A stretch of 64,000 bases of DNA, taken from contig DJEU01000065.1 in the NCBI GenBank assembly GCA_002431395.1, positions 62,001 to 126,000 on the forward strand, read 5' to 3'. The stretch's first letter is position 1, and each line of letters opens with the position of its first letter. The translations under genes were made by a program, and so were the position numbers. Origin of the DNA: Lachnoclostridium sp. UBA5890. GTDB taxonomy: Bacteria > Bacillota > Clostridia > Lachnospirales > Lachnospiraceae. The notes beneath the pieces are model-generated. The model was given only the letters and a program-made list of their open reading frames with translations, made no database searches and was not told where the DNA came from. Shown here one piece after another: positions 52,311-61,933 of the stretch.

Positions 52311-53030
52311 TTATCCCAAAAGTCCGTATTTGTTATACAGTGACGTTCCGGAATTCAATGTCAGCTGATTGGATGCCAGCTGGTAAAATCCATTTGCTTT
52401 CGTCGATAACCGGGAAGCATATCCGGATGCTCCACTGAAAAAGTTCTTGATATCGCTTGTCGAAGCTTCTTTGAACTTCTTTTCATCGATGGTAAGTGTC
52501 TGATCGTCTTCAATCGTAATGCCGATCTTATTCCACTGTGCCTCATGGGCTTTCGTATCATTTACCATCCATGTACGGCTCTGTGAAATGCTCACAAGAT
52601 CACTCTTTCCGGTCTGTTTTGCCAGGGAATTGTAAGTATTTACCAGATCTTTCACTTTGCTGTAAACGGCATCGCCGGATGTCTTATCATAATCTATCGC
52701 TGTCACGGCATCTGCTGCTTTTTTCATCTGATCCGCTTCGCTTTTGATGTTTGACAATGCTTCATCGCTTGTCGAAGTCTTCAATTTGCTGATCTTATCA
52801 TTGATCGTATTCAAATATTCTTCGGATGAACTGTTCTTACCGGAACTGCTCGTCTTATCTGTCGAAGATGTCTGCTTTGCATAATACGATTTCAGCATCT
52901 TTGTGTAGACACCGCTCCGCATGAGACTAAGATCTCCAAAATTGGAAGCAGATAAAAAGCTGCCTGCGGAAACACTTGACTTCGAACCAAACAATGTATT
53001 TGCTATCATCGAATTCATACTAACATTCAT
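52311..53030 (-). CDS. Small FliD-like helical protein, function unknown
   Basis: 239 residues. The first 90 residues are Ser/Lys-rich with no clear fold. The C-terminal part resembles the D1 region of the flagellar cap protein FliD (LVNTYNSLAK, KIGITIEDDQTLTIDEKKF, IKNFFSGASGYASRLSTKA). It lacks the N-terminal D0 domain and any export signal, and there are no flagellar genes nearby, so it is not a working hook-associated protein. It may be a structural relic or a protein of the cell envelope. GAAAGGAGTC precedes the ATG. Confidence 0.6.
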   Translation of the reverse strand: MNVSMNSMIANTLFGSKSSVSAGSFLSASNFGDLSLMRSGVYTKMLKSYYAKQTSSTDKTSSSGKNSSSEEYLNTINDKISKLKTSTSDEALSNIKSEADQMKKAADAVTAIDYDKTSGDAVYSKVKDLVNTYNSLAKQTGKSDLVSISQSRTWMVNDTKAHEAQWNKIGITIEDDQTLTIDEKKFKEASTSDIKNFFSGASGYASRLSTKANGFYQLASNQLTLNSGTSLYNKYGLLG

Positions 53031-53086
53031 ACCGATCGACTCCTTTCGATTTCATACATCGTTCCTTCTATACCTATTATCGTCTA

Positions 53087-54574
53087 TTATAACAGATATG
53101 TAAAGTCTTTTCCATATATTTTTTTCATTCCGTGAACAATGGCTTCACGTTCGCTGTAATGATGCTTCACTCCGTTGATCTCCTGGTATTCCTCGTGGCC
53201 TTTTCCAAGAAGCACGATCATATCGCCCTTTTCGGCATGTTCCAGAGCATACGCCACGGCTTCTTCCCGATCCGGGATCACGACATAATTGCCATCGCTT
53301 TTTGCCATTCCGACTTTGATATCTTCGATAATATCCATCACGTCTTCGCGGCGTGGATTGTCGCTTGTGATAACAGCAAGTTCACACATTTTTCCGATGA
53401 CTTCTCCCATCTCGTAGCGGCGTACTTTGCTTCGGTTTCCACCGCATCCAAACACAGCGATAATGCGGTTTGGCTTGTATTCTCTAAGTGTAGAAAGCAC
53501 ACTTTCCGAGCTTACCCCATTGTGGGCAAAATCGATCAATACAGAAAATTCATCCGATACCGGCATCGCCTCTACACGGCCGCGGACTTTCACGTGCTCA
53601 AGGGCATGCAGAATGATTTCTTTTGGCATGTTCATTGCCACTCCCGTGCAGGCAGCACACAGGGCATTGTAAATGTTAAAGCGGCCCGGAAGTCCGACTA
53701 CGACATCGCCTTCCAGAAGACCTGACGCATGGAATTTCATGGACAGATCGCCGCCCTGCGTCACATGTTCGATATCGCTTCCCTTGACATCTGCTTCTTT
53801 CTCGACACCAAAGGTAAGAAGTTCACATGTCGCATTTTTAATAATATCTTCATAATGCGGATCATCTTTATTGATAATTCCCACTTTGCAGTGTTCAAAC
53901 AATTTCGCCTTACAGGAAAGGTATTCTGCGAAATCTTTGTGCTCGCCGGGCCCGATGTGGTCCGGAGAAATGTTGGTAAATACTCCGTAATCAAATTCGA
54001 TACCGGCAACACGATCCATCTTGATTCCCTGCGAAGAAACCTCCATTACCATATATTCGCAGCCATTTTCCACCATCATGGCAAACAGTTTCTGAAGTTC
54101 ATAGGATTCCGGCGTCGTGTTTTCCGTCACAATTGCTTTTCCCTTCATAAAAGCGCCAATTGTTCCGATAATTCCGACCGTTTTTCCGGATTTTTCAAGA
54201 ATATCACGAACCATCGTTTCCGTCGTCGATTTTCCTTTGGTTCCGGTAATTCCGACTGTGATCATTTTTTTCGCCGGATAGCCGAAATACGCTGCCGACA
54301 TCAAGCTCAATGCTTCTCTTCCATTTTTTACCAAAACAACTGTAACATCTTTCTCTTCCACTTCCACACGTTTTTCCACAACGACAACGCCTGCTCCCTG
54401 TGTAACCGCGCTGTCGATAAATTTGTGTCCATCCACAACCGTGCCTTCAATCGCAACAAACATCACATCTTTTTTCACTTTTCGTGAATCGTACGCGATA
54501 TCTGCCACCTCTTTGTCAAGTGACCCTTGAAGCACTTCGTAATTTACCTCTGCAAGAACCTGTTCCAGTTTCAT
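53087..54574 (-). CDS. murE: UDP-MurNAc-tripeptide synthetase (meso-DAP adding)
   Basis: A 495-residue Mur ligase. Start at the ATG after AGGAGG. The ATP loop is VGITGTKGKSTTETMVR, the carbamoyl-lysine region reads EYLSCKAKLFEHCKVGIINK, and the DNPR motif (VITSDNPRREDVMDII) marks meso-diaminopimelate as the added amino acid. The end (IVLLGKGHEEYQEINGVKHH) is typical. It joins the third residue to the cell-wall peptide; that chemistry fits a Gram-positive with a DAP wall. Confidence 0.94.
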   Translation of the reverse strand: MKLEQVLAEVNYEVLQGSLDKEVADIAYDSRKVKKDVMFVAIEGTVVDGHKFIDSAVTQGAGVVVVEKRVEVEEKDVTVVLVKNGREALSLMSAAYFGYPAKKMITVGITGTKGKSTTETMVRDILEKSGKTVGIIGTIGAFMKGKAIVTENTTPESYELQKLFAMMVENGCEYMVMEVSSQGIKMDRVAGIEFDYGVFTNISPDHIGPGEHKDFAEYLSCKAKLFEHCKVGIINKDDPHYEDIIKNATCELLTFGVEKEADVKGSDIEHVTQGGDLSMKFHASGLLEGDVVVGLPGRFNIYNALCAACTGVAMNMPKEIILHALEHVKVRGRVEAMPVSDEFSVLIDFAHNGVSSESVLSTLREYKPNRIIAVFGCGGNRSKVRRYEMGEVIGKMCELAVITSDNPRREDVMDIIEDIKVGMAKSDGNYVVIPDREEAVAYALEHAEKGDMIVLLGKGHEEYQEINGVKHHYSEREAIVHGMKKIYGKDFTYLL

Positions 54575-54616
54575 AATCTGCCTCCTGTCTGGCACGCCCG
54601 TGCCGCTTTGACTGCC

Positions 54617-56401
54617 TTATGCGAAAAACCGATTGTTCAATATACGGTCTTTTAAAAATTTATATGCCCGCTTTGACAATTTTCTCCGCATCTGGCGCTT
54701 CACTTTTGCCCGATTAATATGTTTCTTTGTCATTTTCACCTGTGCTTTCGTACACGTAGCAGAAAATGTCATAATCCGTTCTGCGTGCTTATTACGGCTC
54801 CATTTTTTCCAAAGCGGCTGCTGTACAGAATCCGCTTCGGTCGTGTTCGGATTACCGGTATATAAAAAGCGTTTCATATACCCACGCATCACCTGTGATA
54901 GCTGTTCTCTTCCCGGTTTGTTTTTCTTATTATAAATGGAATCGCTTGTATCCTTTTCCCCGCGTTTGTAACGGTTCAGTAAAAAGTCCACATCCATTCC
55001 ATGGATTGCTCCGACATATCTGGCATAATTTTCAGACGTTACGCTGGCACTCTCGCCCCATTGGAAGCGGTATGTGTAAATGTCAGAATGATACGGATCA
55101 ATCGCTATTTTGGATGCCAATTTTTCCAAATAAAAGGAACTCTGCAGCTCACTTCCATAAGTTTTGGCAATTTTTAACATTCTGTAAAACTGTTTCCGAT
55201 TGCGAAACGTCTTCGGTCGCTTTGTCAATATGCGCTGCATGCTTTTATATGACATGTTGGCAAATTCAGAACGGTTTGTCGCGATGATCATCGGAACACG
55301 GTGATATCCGCCGTACTCCAGGCAGTCAAATCCATCTTTTGGTATGACCGTTCCATCACGGAAACATTGCGGGAAATTCGTCAGACGAAGTCCGGAACTT
55401 CCTGCCATCTTCTTAATCTCTTTATCGCTGAGCGAATACAATATTTTTTTCTTCTTTTTCGCAGACATCCGTTTCACATAGCGGAGTGCCCGTTTTTTCT
55501 TTGAAAATCGTCCACGGCGAACGAGAATTTTTGCCAGTTTTTCATCGGTCCATTTTCTTCCTTCCTGCTTACTGCAGGTCGTCATTCCGCCACTGAAACT
55601 CACTACCTTATGGAACAATCCCGTCATGATCGGCGATATCATCACATTCAGACTATCTCTGGCACCCGCCGAGAAACCGGAAAGTGTCACATTGGACGCA
55701 TCCCCGCCAAACGCACCGGCATTATCACGCACCCATTCAAGTGCCAGTTTAATATCTAACATCGCGAAATTTCCGCTGTCTGTATATTTATTTCCGGTCT
55801 TCAATGCCTCAGACTGAAGCCAGCCAAATACTCCCTGCCGAAACTCAACCGAAACAACGATCACATCCGTTTCGTCTACAAATGTAGAAAAGTTCATATT
55901 CGGCGTTCCCCCGACGTTTCCACCGCCGTGTAGAAAGACCATGACCGGAACTGCCTTGGAAAGATTTTTCGGACGATATACATTTAAAAACAGGGCATCG
56001 TCTCCCTTTGCCTTTCTGGCTTTTGTGCATTTTTTTATGCCCTGCCAGGACGCAACTGCCGTCGGTGCACTCCATCGTTTTGCTGTTCCATACGGGATTC
56101 CCATATAACGGAATGATTTTTTGCCCTGCACTCCGGCGATTTCTCCCGCATTTAATTTTACATATTTTGAATTTTCAAGGTTGACCGCAGGTGTCGGTGC
56201 TGGCATCGGTGTCGCTGCCAGACCGCTTCCCGTCATTGCTGACGGGCTCACTGCCGCACCGCTCACAGCTCCGCCGCTGACTGCCTGTGCTTTCTTGTCA
56301 GAATTTTCTCCGGCTGCTTTCGGATGACCTGTCATTCCCCATACAAATATAGTTGCCAGTAACATCATCACCCCAGACCATGCAAAAATTCTTTTATTCA
56401 T
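54617..56401 (-). CDS. Secreted type-B carboxylesterase
   Basis: A 594-residue alpha/beta-hydrolase. A signal peptide is followed by an Ala/Val/Gly/Ser-rich linker (about 30-70). The core holds the oxyanion region VMVFLHGGGNVGGTPN, nucleophile Ser244 in SGFSAG, acid Glu379 in NRSEF and His467 in GAIHGMD, so the catalytic triad appears complete. The nucleophile elbow carries Phe where most family members have Glu (GESAG). The substrate is unknown; it may be an extracellular esterase acting on acylated polysaccharides. Confidence 0.85.
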   Translation of the reverse strand: MNKRIFAWSGVMMLLATIFVWGMTGHPKAAGENSDKKAQAVSGGAVSGAAVSPSAMTGSGLAATPMPAPTPAVNLENSKYVKLNAGEIAGVQGKKSFRYMGIPYGTAKRWSAPTAVASWQGIKKCTKARKAKGDDALFLNVYRPKNLSKAVPVMVFLHGGGNVGGTPNMNFSTFVDETDVIVVSVEFRQGVFGWLQSEALKTGNKYTDSGNFAMLDIKLALEWVRDNAGAFGGDASNVTLSGFSAGARDSLNVMISPIMTGLFHKVVSFSGGMTTCSKQEGRKWTDEKLAKILVRRGRFSKKKRALRYVKRMSAKKKKKILYSLSDKEIKKMAGSSGLRLTNFPQCFRDGTVIPKDGFDCLEYGGYHRVPMIIATNRSEFANMSYKSMQRILTKRPKTFRNRKQFYRMLKIAKTYGSELQSSFYLEKLASKIAIDPYHSDIYTYRFQWGESASVTSENYARYVGAIHGMDVDFLLNRYKRGEKDTSDSIYNKKNKPGREQLSQVMRGYMKRFLYTGNPNTTEADSVQQPLWKKWSRNKHAERIMTFSATCTKAQVKMTKKHINRAKVKRQMRRKLSKRAYKFLKDRILNNRFFA

Positions 56402-56446
56402 CGTATCTTTTCCTCATTCATTTTTTATCAAAACAATTTCCGTTTT

Positions 56447-57235
56447 TTAATCTAATAATCCAAGTTTTTCGATTGCATGCGCGATTCCATCTTCCATCAC
56501 GCCATCCGTCACCAATGTCACTTTATCGAATAAAATAGGATTTCCGCTTCCCATCGCAACGGACGTATTGACGCAGGCAAGCATCGAAACATCATTTGCG
56601 CTGTCGCCAAAACCAATCGTATCTTCCTTGTCGATCAAAAGCATTTCACACACTTTTTCAATGCCTGTTGCTTTGGAAATTCCTTTCGGAATCACCTCAT
56701 AAAAGGTCGGATCTCGCTCGATAAAATCAAACTTCATCTCGTATTTTTTACGAAAAGCTGCCATATCCGACGACTCATCAAACCACAATGCCATCTTATC
56801 AAAAGAAAATTCTTCATCCCAGTAACATTGCGTACGTGCGGTAAAACTTCCGTTTTCTGTAAATATGGAAACCACTTTCGGCATCCAGTAATCGCGGCGG
56901 AATGCCGAACAGTCCTTTCCTTCCAGCACGCCGTCAATATGATATTTTTCCAGATCTTTTATGATCTCTTTTTGTAGTTCCATCGGCAGTGTATGATGAT
57001 ACACTTCTTTGCCTTCCATCTCAATATAGGTTCCACAGCCCCCGATCAATCCATCAAATCCCAGATCCACGACATCTTGTGGAATGATTGCCAGGCAGCG
57101 CCCGGAGCAGATAAAAAGCAGATGCCCCTTCTCTTTCGCCGCAGCCAGTGCCTTTTTCGCACTTTCCGGCACTACATCCGTTTCTTCATCTATCAAGGTT
57201 CCATCAATGTCAAAAAATAAGATTTTCTGTTTCAT
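56447..57235 (-). CDS. Cof-type HAD hydrolase
   Basis: A 262-residue sugar-phosphatase-type HAD enzyme (subfamily IIB). Motif 1 is FFDIDGTLID (Asp9 and Asp11), motif 2 lies in FICSGR, and motif 4 is GFGDSANDVSML. The C2 cap sits between. It is probably a phosphatase of small sugar phosphates or flavin/cofactor phosphates. It follows the citrate synthase gene by six bases and may be co-transcribed. Confidence 0.9.
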   Translation of the reverse strand: MKQKILFFDIDGTLIDEETDVVPESAKKALAAAKEKGHLLFICSGRCLAIIPQDVVDLGFDGLIGGCGTYIEMEGKEVYHHTLPMELQKEIIKDLEKYHIDGVLEGKDCSAFRRDYWMPKVVSIFTENGSFTARTQCYWDEEFSFDKMALWFDESSDMAAFRKKYEMKFDFIERDPTFYEVIPKGISKATGIEKVCEMLLIDKEDTIGFGDSANDVSMLACVNTSVAMGSGNPILFDKVTLVTDGVMEDGIAHAIEKLGLLD

Positions 57236-57241
57236 CGTCTG

Positions 57242-58621
57242 TTAGTTCCTTTCTTCCATATCCTGATATTCTTTGTGCTTTCCGACAAATTTATACGCAG
57301 GACGAATGATTTTTCCATCGTTGACACGTTCTTCCAGTCGATGCGCGCACCAGCCGGAAATACGTGAAATCGCAAAAATTGGTGTAAACAATTCTCTCGG
57401 AATTCCAAGCATAGTATATACAAATCCACTGTAAAAGTCAACATTGGCGCAGACCGGTTTGTAAAGATGACGTTTCTTCATCAGAAGTCTCGCTGCCACT
57501 TTTTCTACCGTCTCATATAATTTAAACTCATCCCGAAGTCCTTTGACCTCGGAAAGTTTTTTCGCATATTTTTTAAGCACGACCTCTCGCGGATCGGATT
57601 CGGTGTATACCGCATGTCCCATTCCATAGATCAATCCACTGCCATCGAATGCTTTTTTATCAAGAATCTTTGCCAGATACTCGGTGATCGCTGCCTTATC
57701 TTTCCAGTCCGGACAATGCTCTTTGATATCATCGAACATCTGCAGCACTTTCAGATTGGCTCCTCCGTGGCGAGGTCCTTTCAATGAACCGATCGATGCG
57801 GAGATTGCCGAATACGTATCGGTTCCGGAAGATGTCACAACATGATTCGTAAAGGTCGAGTTATTACCACCGCCGTGCTCGGCATGAAGTACCAGTGCCA
57901 CATCAAGAACTTTTGCCTCTAGCGGTGTAAATTTTCCATCCGGACGGATCATCTGCAGAATATTTTCTGCTGTCGACATCGACTTGTCCGGCGTACGGAT
58001 CACAAGGGCATCATCAAATTTAAAATGCCGGTAGGAATGATACGCATATACGGAAATAATTGGCAATTTACTAATAAGCTGCAAAGACTGGCGCAGTACA
58101 TTTGGCACGGAAATATCATCCGGGTTTTCGTCATACGAATACAAAGTCAGCACACTTTTCTGCAAGGCATTCATCAGGTTTTCACTCGGTGCCTTCATAA
58201 TGACATCGCGGACAAAATGAGCGGACAATTCCTGAAGACTTGATAATATATTTTTAAAACTCTCAAACTGCTCCGGTGTCGGCAGTTCCCCAAAAAGAAG
58301 CAGATAGGTCGTCTCTTCAAACGCATATCGTTTATTCTGATAACTCTTTATAAGGTCTTCCACATCATATCCCTGATAGTAAAGTTTTCCCGGCCCCGGA
58401 ACTTTATTGCCGTCCTCGTCGTACTGATACGAAACGACATCCGCGATCTCGGTCAGTCCGGTCAATACCCCTTTTCCATTGGAATCACGAAGTCCACGTT
58501 TGACATCGTAATCCTCATATAAATGCTGACTGATCTTACCGGATAACATACAATAGTTTACCAGATCATCAAATTGTGTATTTAAGTCCCCATCTAACTG
58601 CATCATTGATTTATTGTCCAT
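57242..58621 (-). CDS. Citrate synthase family enzyme
   Basis: A 459-residue enzyme condensing acetyl-CoA with oxaloacetate or a related keto acid. The active-site histidines fall in LHAEHGGGNNSTFTNHVVTS and IYGMGHAVYTESDPREVVLK, with the final aspartate region FYSGFVYTMLGIPREL near the C-terminus. The N-terminal cap differs from the short type-I form and fits the bacterial 450-residue citrate/methylcitrate group. Start placed at the ATG after AAAGGAGG. In a fermenter it likely feeds glutamate synthesis. Confidence 0.9.
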   Translation of the reverse strand: MDNKSMMQLDGDLNTQFDDLVNYCMLSGKISQHLYEDYDVKRGLRDSNGKGVLTGLTEIADVVSYQYDEDGNKVPGPGKLYYQGYDVEDLIKSYQNKRYAFEETTYLLLFGELPTPEQFESFKNILSSLQELSAHFVRDVIMKAPSENLMNALQKSVLTLYSYDENPDDISVPNVLRQSLQLISKLPIISVYAYHSYRHFKFDDALVIRTPDKSMSTAENILQMIRPDGKFTPLEAKVLDVALVLHAEHGGGNNSTFTNHVVTSSGTDTYSAISASIGSLKGPRHGGANLKVLQMFDDIKEHCPDWKDKAAITEYLAKILDKKAFDGSGLIYGMGHAVYTESDPREVVLKKYAKKLSEVKGLRDEFKLYETVEKVAARLLMKKRHLYKPVCANVDFYSGFVYTMLGIPRELFTPIFAISRISGWCAHRLEERVNDGKIIRPAYKFVGKHKEYQDMEERN

Positions 58622-58672
58622 TTCTGCGCCTCCTTTTGGTACGTTATATTGTTTTGCCATCCTAAGACGTGT

Positions 58673-58713
58673 AAAAGCGTACAAGTCACTTGAAAATGCG
58701 ACCGTACGCTTTT
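58673..58713 (-). terminator. Terminator of the pst-phoU operon
   Basis: AAAAGCGTAC (58673-58682) and GTACGCTTTT (58704-58713) form a 10-bp stem with a 21-base loop. On the minus strand the stem ends in TTTT. It lies between the phoU stop and the citrate synthase start. Confidence 0.7.
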
Positions 58714-58751
58714 ATATTGTAACATATTTATGAGGAAATTGCAAACTACAA

Positions 58752-59405
58752 CTACTCATTTCCTTTTTCATGCTTTCCGCGGATCGAATACACTACCCAG
58801 TCGGCAATATTTGTTGCATGATCTCCGATCCTCTCAAGATATTTGGCGATCATCAGGATGTCTGTCGCCTTCTCACCTATTTCGGTATTTTTGTTAATGA
58901 GTTTAATAATCTGCGTCTTGATACTGTCGAAGCAGTCATCTACCTGATCATCCATATAGATGACTTTCGTCGCCAAATCATCGTCTTTATTGACAAAGGC
59001 TCCGATGCTCTTTTCTACCATCTGCATCGTGATTGCTGACATTTCCTGAATCGGAGCAAGATCGATCGTTCCACCCACTTCTGCCATAGACACCGTAATC
59101 TCAGCGATGTCTGCTGCCTGATCTCCAATTCTTTCCATATCCGTGATCATTTTAAGTGCGGAACTGATCAATCGGAGATCCCGCGCTACCGGCTGCTGCT
59201 GAAGCAGAAGTTTCATGCAGATGCTTTCGATATCACGTTCTTTGTGATCGATCTCCAGATCAAAGGTAATCGTTTCTTTCGCTGTCTTCAGGTCTTTGTT
59301 TAAAAGGGCATCTACCGCCATCTCGATCGCACGGCAGATCAGGCTTCCCATCTCGATCATTTCATCATTTAATGTCTCTAACTGTCGGTCAAATCGGTTT
59401 CTCAT
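58752..59405 (-). CDS. phoU: Phosphate-transport regulator PhoU
   Basis: A 217-residue all-helical protein with two repeated PhoU domains (ETITFDLEIDHKERDIESIC, DMERIGDQAADIAE and again YLERIGDHATNIADWVVY). The E-x-x-x-D metal-binding pattern appears in each half. It couples the Pst transporter to the PhoR/PhoB phosphate signal and dampens it when phosphate is plentiful. The ATG follows GGAGG at about 10 bases; a TTG three codons earlier would abut the ribosome site. It overlaps pstB by a few bases upstream. Confidence 0.93.
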   Translation of the reverse strand: MRNRFDRQLETLNDEMIEMGSLICRAIEMAVDALLNKDLKTAKETITFDLEIDHKERDIESICMKLLLQQQPVARDLRLISSALKMITDMERIGDQAADIAEITVSMAEVGGTIDLAPIQEMSAITMQMVEKSIGAFVNKDDDLATKVIYMDDQVDDCFDSIKTQIIKLINKNTEIGEKATDILMIAKYLERIGDHATNIADWVVYSIRGKHEKGNE

Positions 59406-59406
59406 A

Positions 59407-60156
59407 TCATCCAAACCTCCCTGTGATATAATCTTCTGTTCTTTGGTCTTTTGGCATGGAAAAGAGCTGATCGGTCTTTCCGCTTTCTATGATCTCTCCT
59501 AAAAGGAAAAATACGGTGCGGTCTGAAATACGTGTCGCCTGCTGCATGTTATGCGTTACCATGACGATCGTATATTTGTCTTTTAATTCAATCGCAAGAT
59601 CCTCAATTTTTGACGTAGAAATCGGATCCAGCGCCGATGTCGGCTCATCCATCAAGATAACTTCCGGATCTACAGCAAGGGCTCTTGCGATGCAGAGGCG
59701 CTGCTGCTGTCCACCGGAAAGTCCCAGCGCACTCTTTTTCAAACGATCTTTGAGTTCGTCCCAGATTGCCGCCTGACGAAGGGATGTCTCCACGATTTCA
59801 TCCAATTTTGCTTTATTGCGGATTCCATGCGTACGCGGTCCATACGCGATATTATCATATACGCTCATCGGAAATGGGTTTGGTTTCTGAAATACCATGC
59901 CCACTCTTTTCCTCAGAACATTGATGTCCATATTCCCATAAATATCTTCTTGATCCAATCGCACGCTTCCGGTAATCCGGCATCCCTCAACCAAGTCATT
60001 CATACGGTTTAAACATTTCAAAAATGTCGATTTTCCACATCCGCTTGGCCCGATAAATGCGGTAATTTCATGCTCTGGAATATCAAGTGCGATTTCTTTT
60101 AATGCATGAAAATCCTGATAATATAGATCAAGATGATCAATTTCAAATTTATTCAT
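59407..60156 (-). CDS. pstB: Phosphate ABC transporter ATPase PstB
   Basis: A 249-residue ABC ATPase driving high-affinity phosphate import. Walker A is IGPSGCGKSTFLKCLNRMND, the signature LSGGQQQRLCIARAL, Walker B ILMDEPTSALDP, and the switch region MVTHNMQQATRISD. The PstB-typical motif VGMVFQKPNPFPMSVYDNIA is present. Part of the pstSCAB-phoU operon. Confidence 0.97.
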   Translation of the reverse strand: MNKFEIDHLDLYYQDFHALKEIALDIPEHEITAFIGPSGCGKSTFLKCLNRMNDLVEGCRITGSVRLDQEDIYGNMDINVLRKRVGMVFQKPNPFPMSVYDNIAYGPRTHGIRNKAKLDEIVETSLRQAAIWDELKDRLKKSALGLSGGQQQRLCIARALAVDPEVILMDEPTSALDPISTSKIEDLAIELKDKYTIVMVTHNMQQATRISDRTVFFLLGEIIESGKTDQLFSMPKDQRTEDYITGRFG

Positions 60157-60167
60157 TGTCTTCTCTC

Positions 60168-61049
60168 CTAATACTTATTTATTTTCTTTGCCACAAATGT
60201 GGATCCTAAGTTAATCAACATTACGATAACAAGCAACACTACAGCTGTAGCATACGCCTGATCCATATACAATCCTTCACTGGAAAGTGAATACATGTGA
60301 ACCGCCAGTGTTCGTGTCGATGAAAATATATTTTTCGGCATCTCCGCTACGGTTCCTGCAGTGTAGATCAACGCTGCGGTCTCTCCTACGATTCGTCCCA
60401 TCGCCAGGATAATTCCTGAAGAAATTCCCGGTATCGCCGGTGGAAGAACGATGCGGAATACGGTTCGTAATTTTCCTGCCCCAAGTCCAAAACTTCCTTC
60501 TCGAAATGAATCCGGCACTGCCAAAAGCGCCTCTTCTGTCGTTCGCATAATAACCGGTAAGACCATGATCGATAATGTCAATGCTCCTGCTAACAACGAC
60601 AATCCCATCTTACATGTTGTCACGAAAAACAACATACCAAACAATCCATAAACGATGGATGGGATTCCGGTCAATGTCTCTGCCGTAATACGCACAATTT
60701 CTACGATCTTATTGCCTTTTTTCGCATATTCTACCATGTAAATAGCCGCGCCGATCCCAAATGGAATCGCGATCACAAGGGCAAGTATCGTCATCCATAT
60801 CGTGTTGATCAATGCCGGCAGCATCGACGCATTTTCGGTCGTATAATGCCAGGCAAATAATTTTGGTGTCAGATTCGGAATTCCATTGATGAGAATATAT
60901 CCGATCAAAAATCCCAGCGAAACTACCGTAAATATTACGGAAATTGCAATCAGCACAAAGAATACGAAGGAAACCGGATGCTTTATGCTGTTTTTCAATT
61001 TTTGCGAGGCGGATTGAATATTAATATTTTCTCCTGCTTTCTGCATCAT
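60168..61049 (-). CDS. pstA: Phosphate ABC transporter permease PstA
   Basis: A 293-residue inner-membrane subunit with six helices (SVIFTVVSLGFLIGYILING at the start) and the EAA-type loop REGSFGLGAGKLRTVFRIVL. The GRIVGETAALIYTAG stretch is typical of PstA/PstC. Its start overlaps the pstC stop by four bases (ATGA), so the two permeases are coupled. Confidence 0.95.
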   Translation of the reverse strand: MMQKAGENINIQSASQKLKNSIKHPVSFVFFVLIAISVIFTVVSLGFLIGYILINGIPNLTPKLFAWHYTTENASMLPALINTIWMTILALVIAIPFGIGAAIYMVEYAKKGNKIVEIVRITAETLTGIPSIVYGLFGMLFFVTTCKMGLSLLAGALTLSIMVLPVIMRTTEEALLAVPDSFREGSFGLGAGKLRTVFRIVLPPAIPGISSGIILAMGRIVGETAALIYTAGTVAEMPKNIFSSTRTLAVHMYSLSSEGLYMDQAYATAVVLLVIVMLINLGSTFVAKKINKY

Positions 61050-61909
61050 TTATTCCTCCGTTTCATCACTGAAAATAGTAAGTTTATGATTAAAACAAAG
61101 ACAAACAAAACCACGCCGGTAGCAATCAATGCCTCACGATGAAGATCCTGTGCATATCCCATCTCGATTGCGATATTTGTCGTCAATGTCCGGACTCCCT
61201 GCAAAATTCCCTTTGGCATACGTGGCTGGTTTCCTGCAATCATAATAACCGCCATCGTCTCACCGATCGCTCGTCCGATACCGAGGATCACACCTGCCAT
61301 GATTCCGGATTTTGCCGCCGGTAATGTGGCAAAAAATACACTTCGTATCGGATCGGCTCCAAGTGCCAGAGAGCCTTCATAATAACTTTCCGGCACTGCC
61401 CGGATCGCGGATTCGGACACTCCGATAATCGTCGGAAGGATCATCAATCCCAAAAGAATCGATGCGGTCAAAATACCGGTTCCATCTCCTACGGCATGAA
61501 GTGCGTCCGTCAACTCACGAACCATCGGTACGATCACGACTAAGCCAAAGAAACCATAAACAACAGAAGGAATGCCGGCAAGCAGATCAATCGCCTGCTT
61601 CAGATATGGATATATCTTCTTCGGGCAAAACTTTGCCATAAATACGGCGGTAAAGATTCCCACCGGCACCCCGATGATAATCGCTCCCACAGTAACGTAG
61701 ATACTTCCTAATATCATCGGAAGAATTCCGTAAATATCATTGCCCGGTTTCCATTTCTCCCCGGCAAGGAATTTGAAAACTCCAATTTTTGCCATTCCCG
61801 GTATTCCGTTTGCAAAGAGAAATACACAGATCAGAATTACCGCTAAGATGGACACACATGCTGCCAGCAAAAATAAGATTTCCATTCCCTTTTCTTTCCA
61901 CTGTTTCAT
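61046..61909 (-). CDS. pstC: Phosphate ABC transporter permease PstC
   Basis: A 287-residue membrane subunit with six helices. The coupling loop reads YEGSLALGADPIRSVFFATL, and GIGRAIGETMAVIMIAGN is the family motif. It lies between pstS (24 bases upstream) and pstA (4-base overlap). Confidence 0.95.
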   Translation of the reverse strand: MKQWKEKGMEILFLLAACVSILAVILICVFLFANGIPGMAKIGVFKFLAGEKWKPGNDIYGILPMILGSIYVTVGAIIIGVPVGIFTAVFMAKFCPKKIYPYLKQAIDLLAGIPSVVYGFFGLVVIVPMVRELTDALHAVGDGTGILTASILLGLMILPTIIGVSESAIRAVPESYYEGSLALGADPIRSVFFATLPAAKSGIMAGVILGIGRAIGETMAVIMIAGNQPRMPKGILQGVRTLTTNIAIEMGYAQDLHREALIATGVVLFVFVLIINLLFSVMKRRNK

Positions 61910-61933
61910 ACTAACTCTCCATTCCGGGGCAGA

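Noticed and set aside
53729..54487. 252-residue plus-strand frame opposite murE
   Set aside because: murE has complete ligase motifs on the minus strand; the opposite frame is Phe/His-rich with no recognisable fold.
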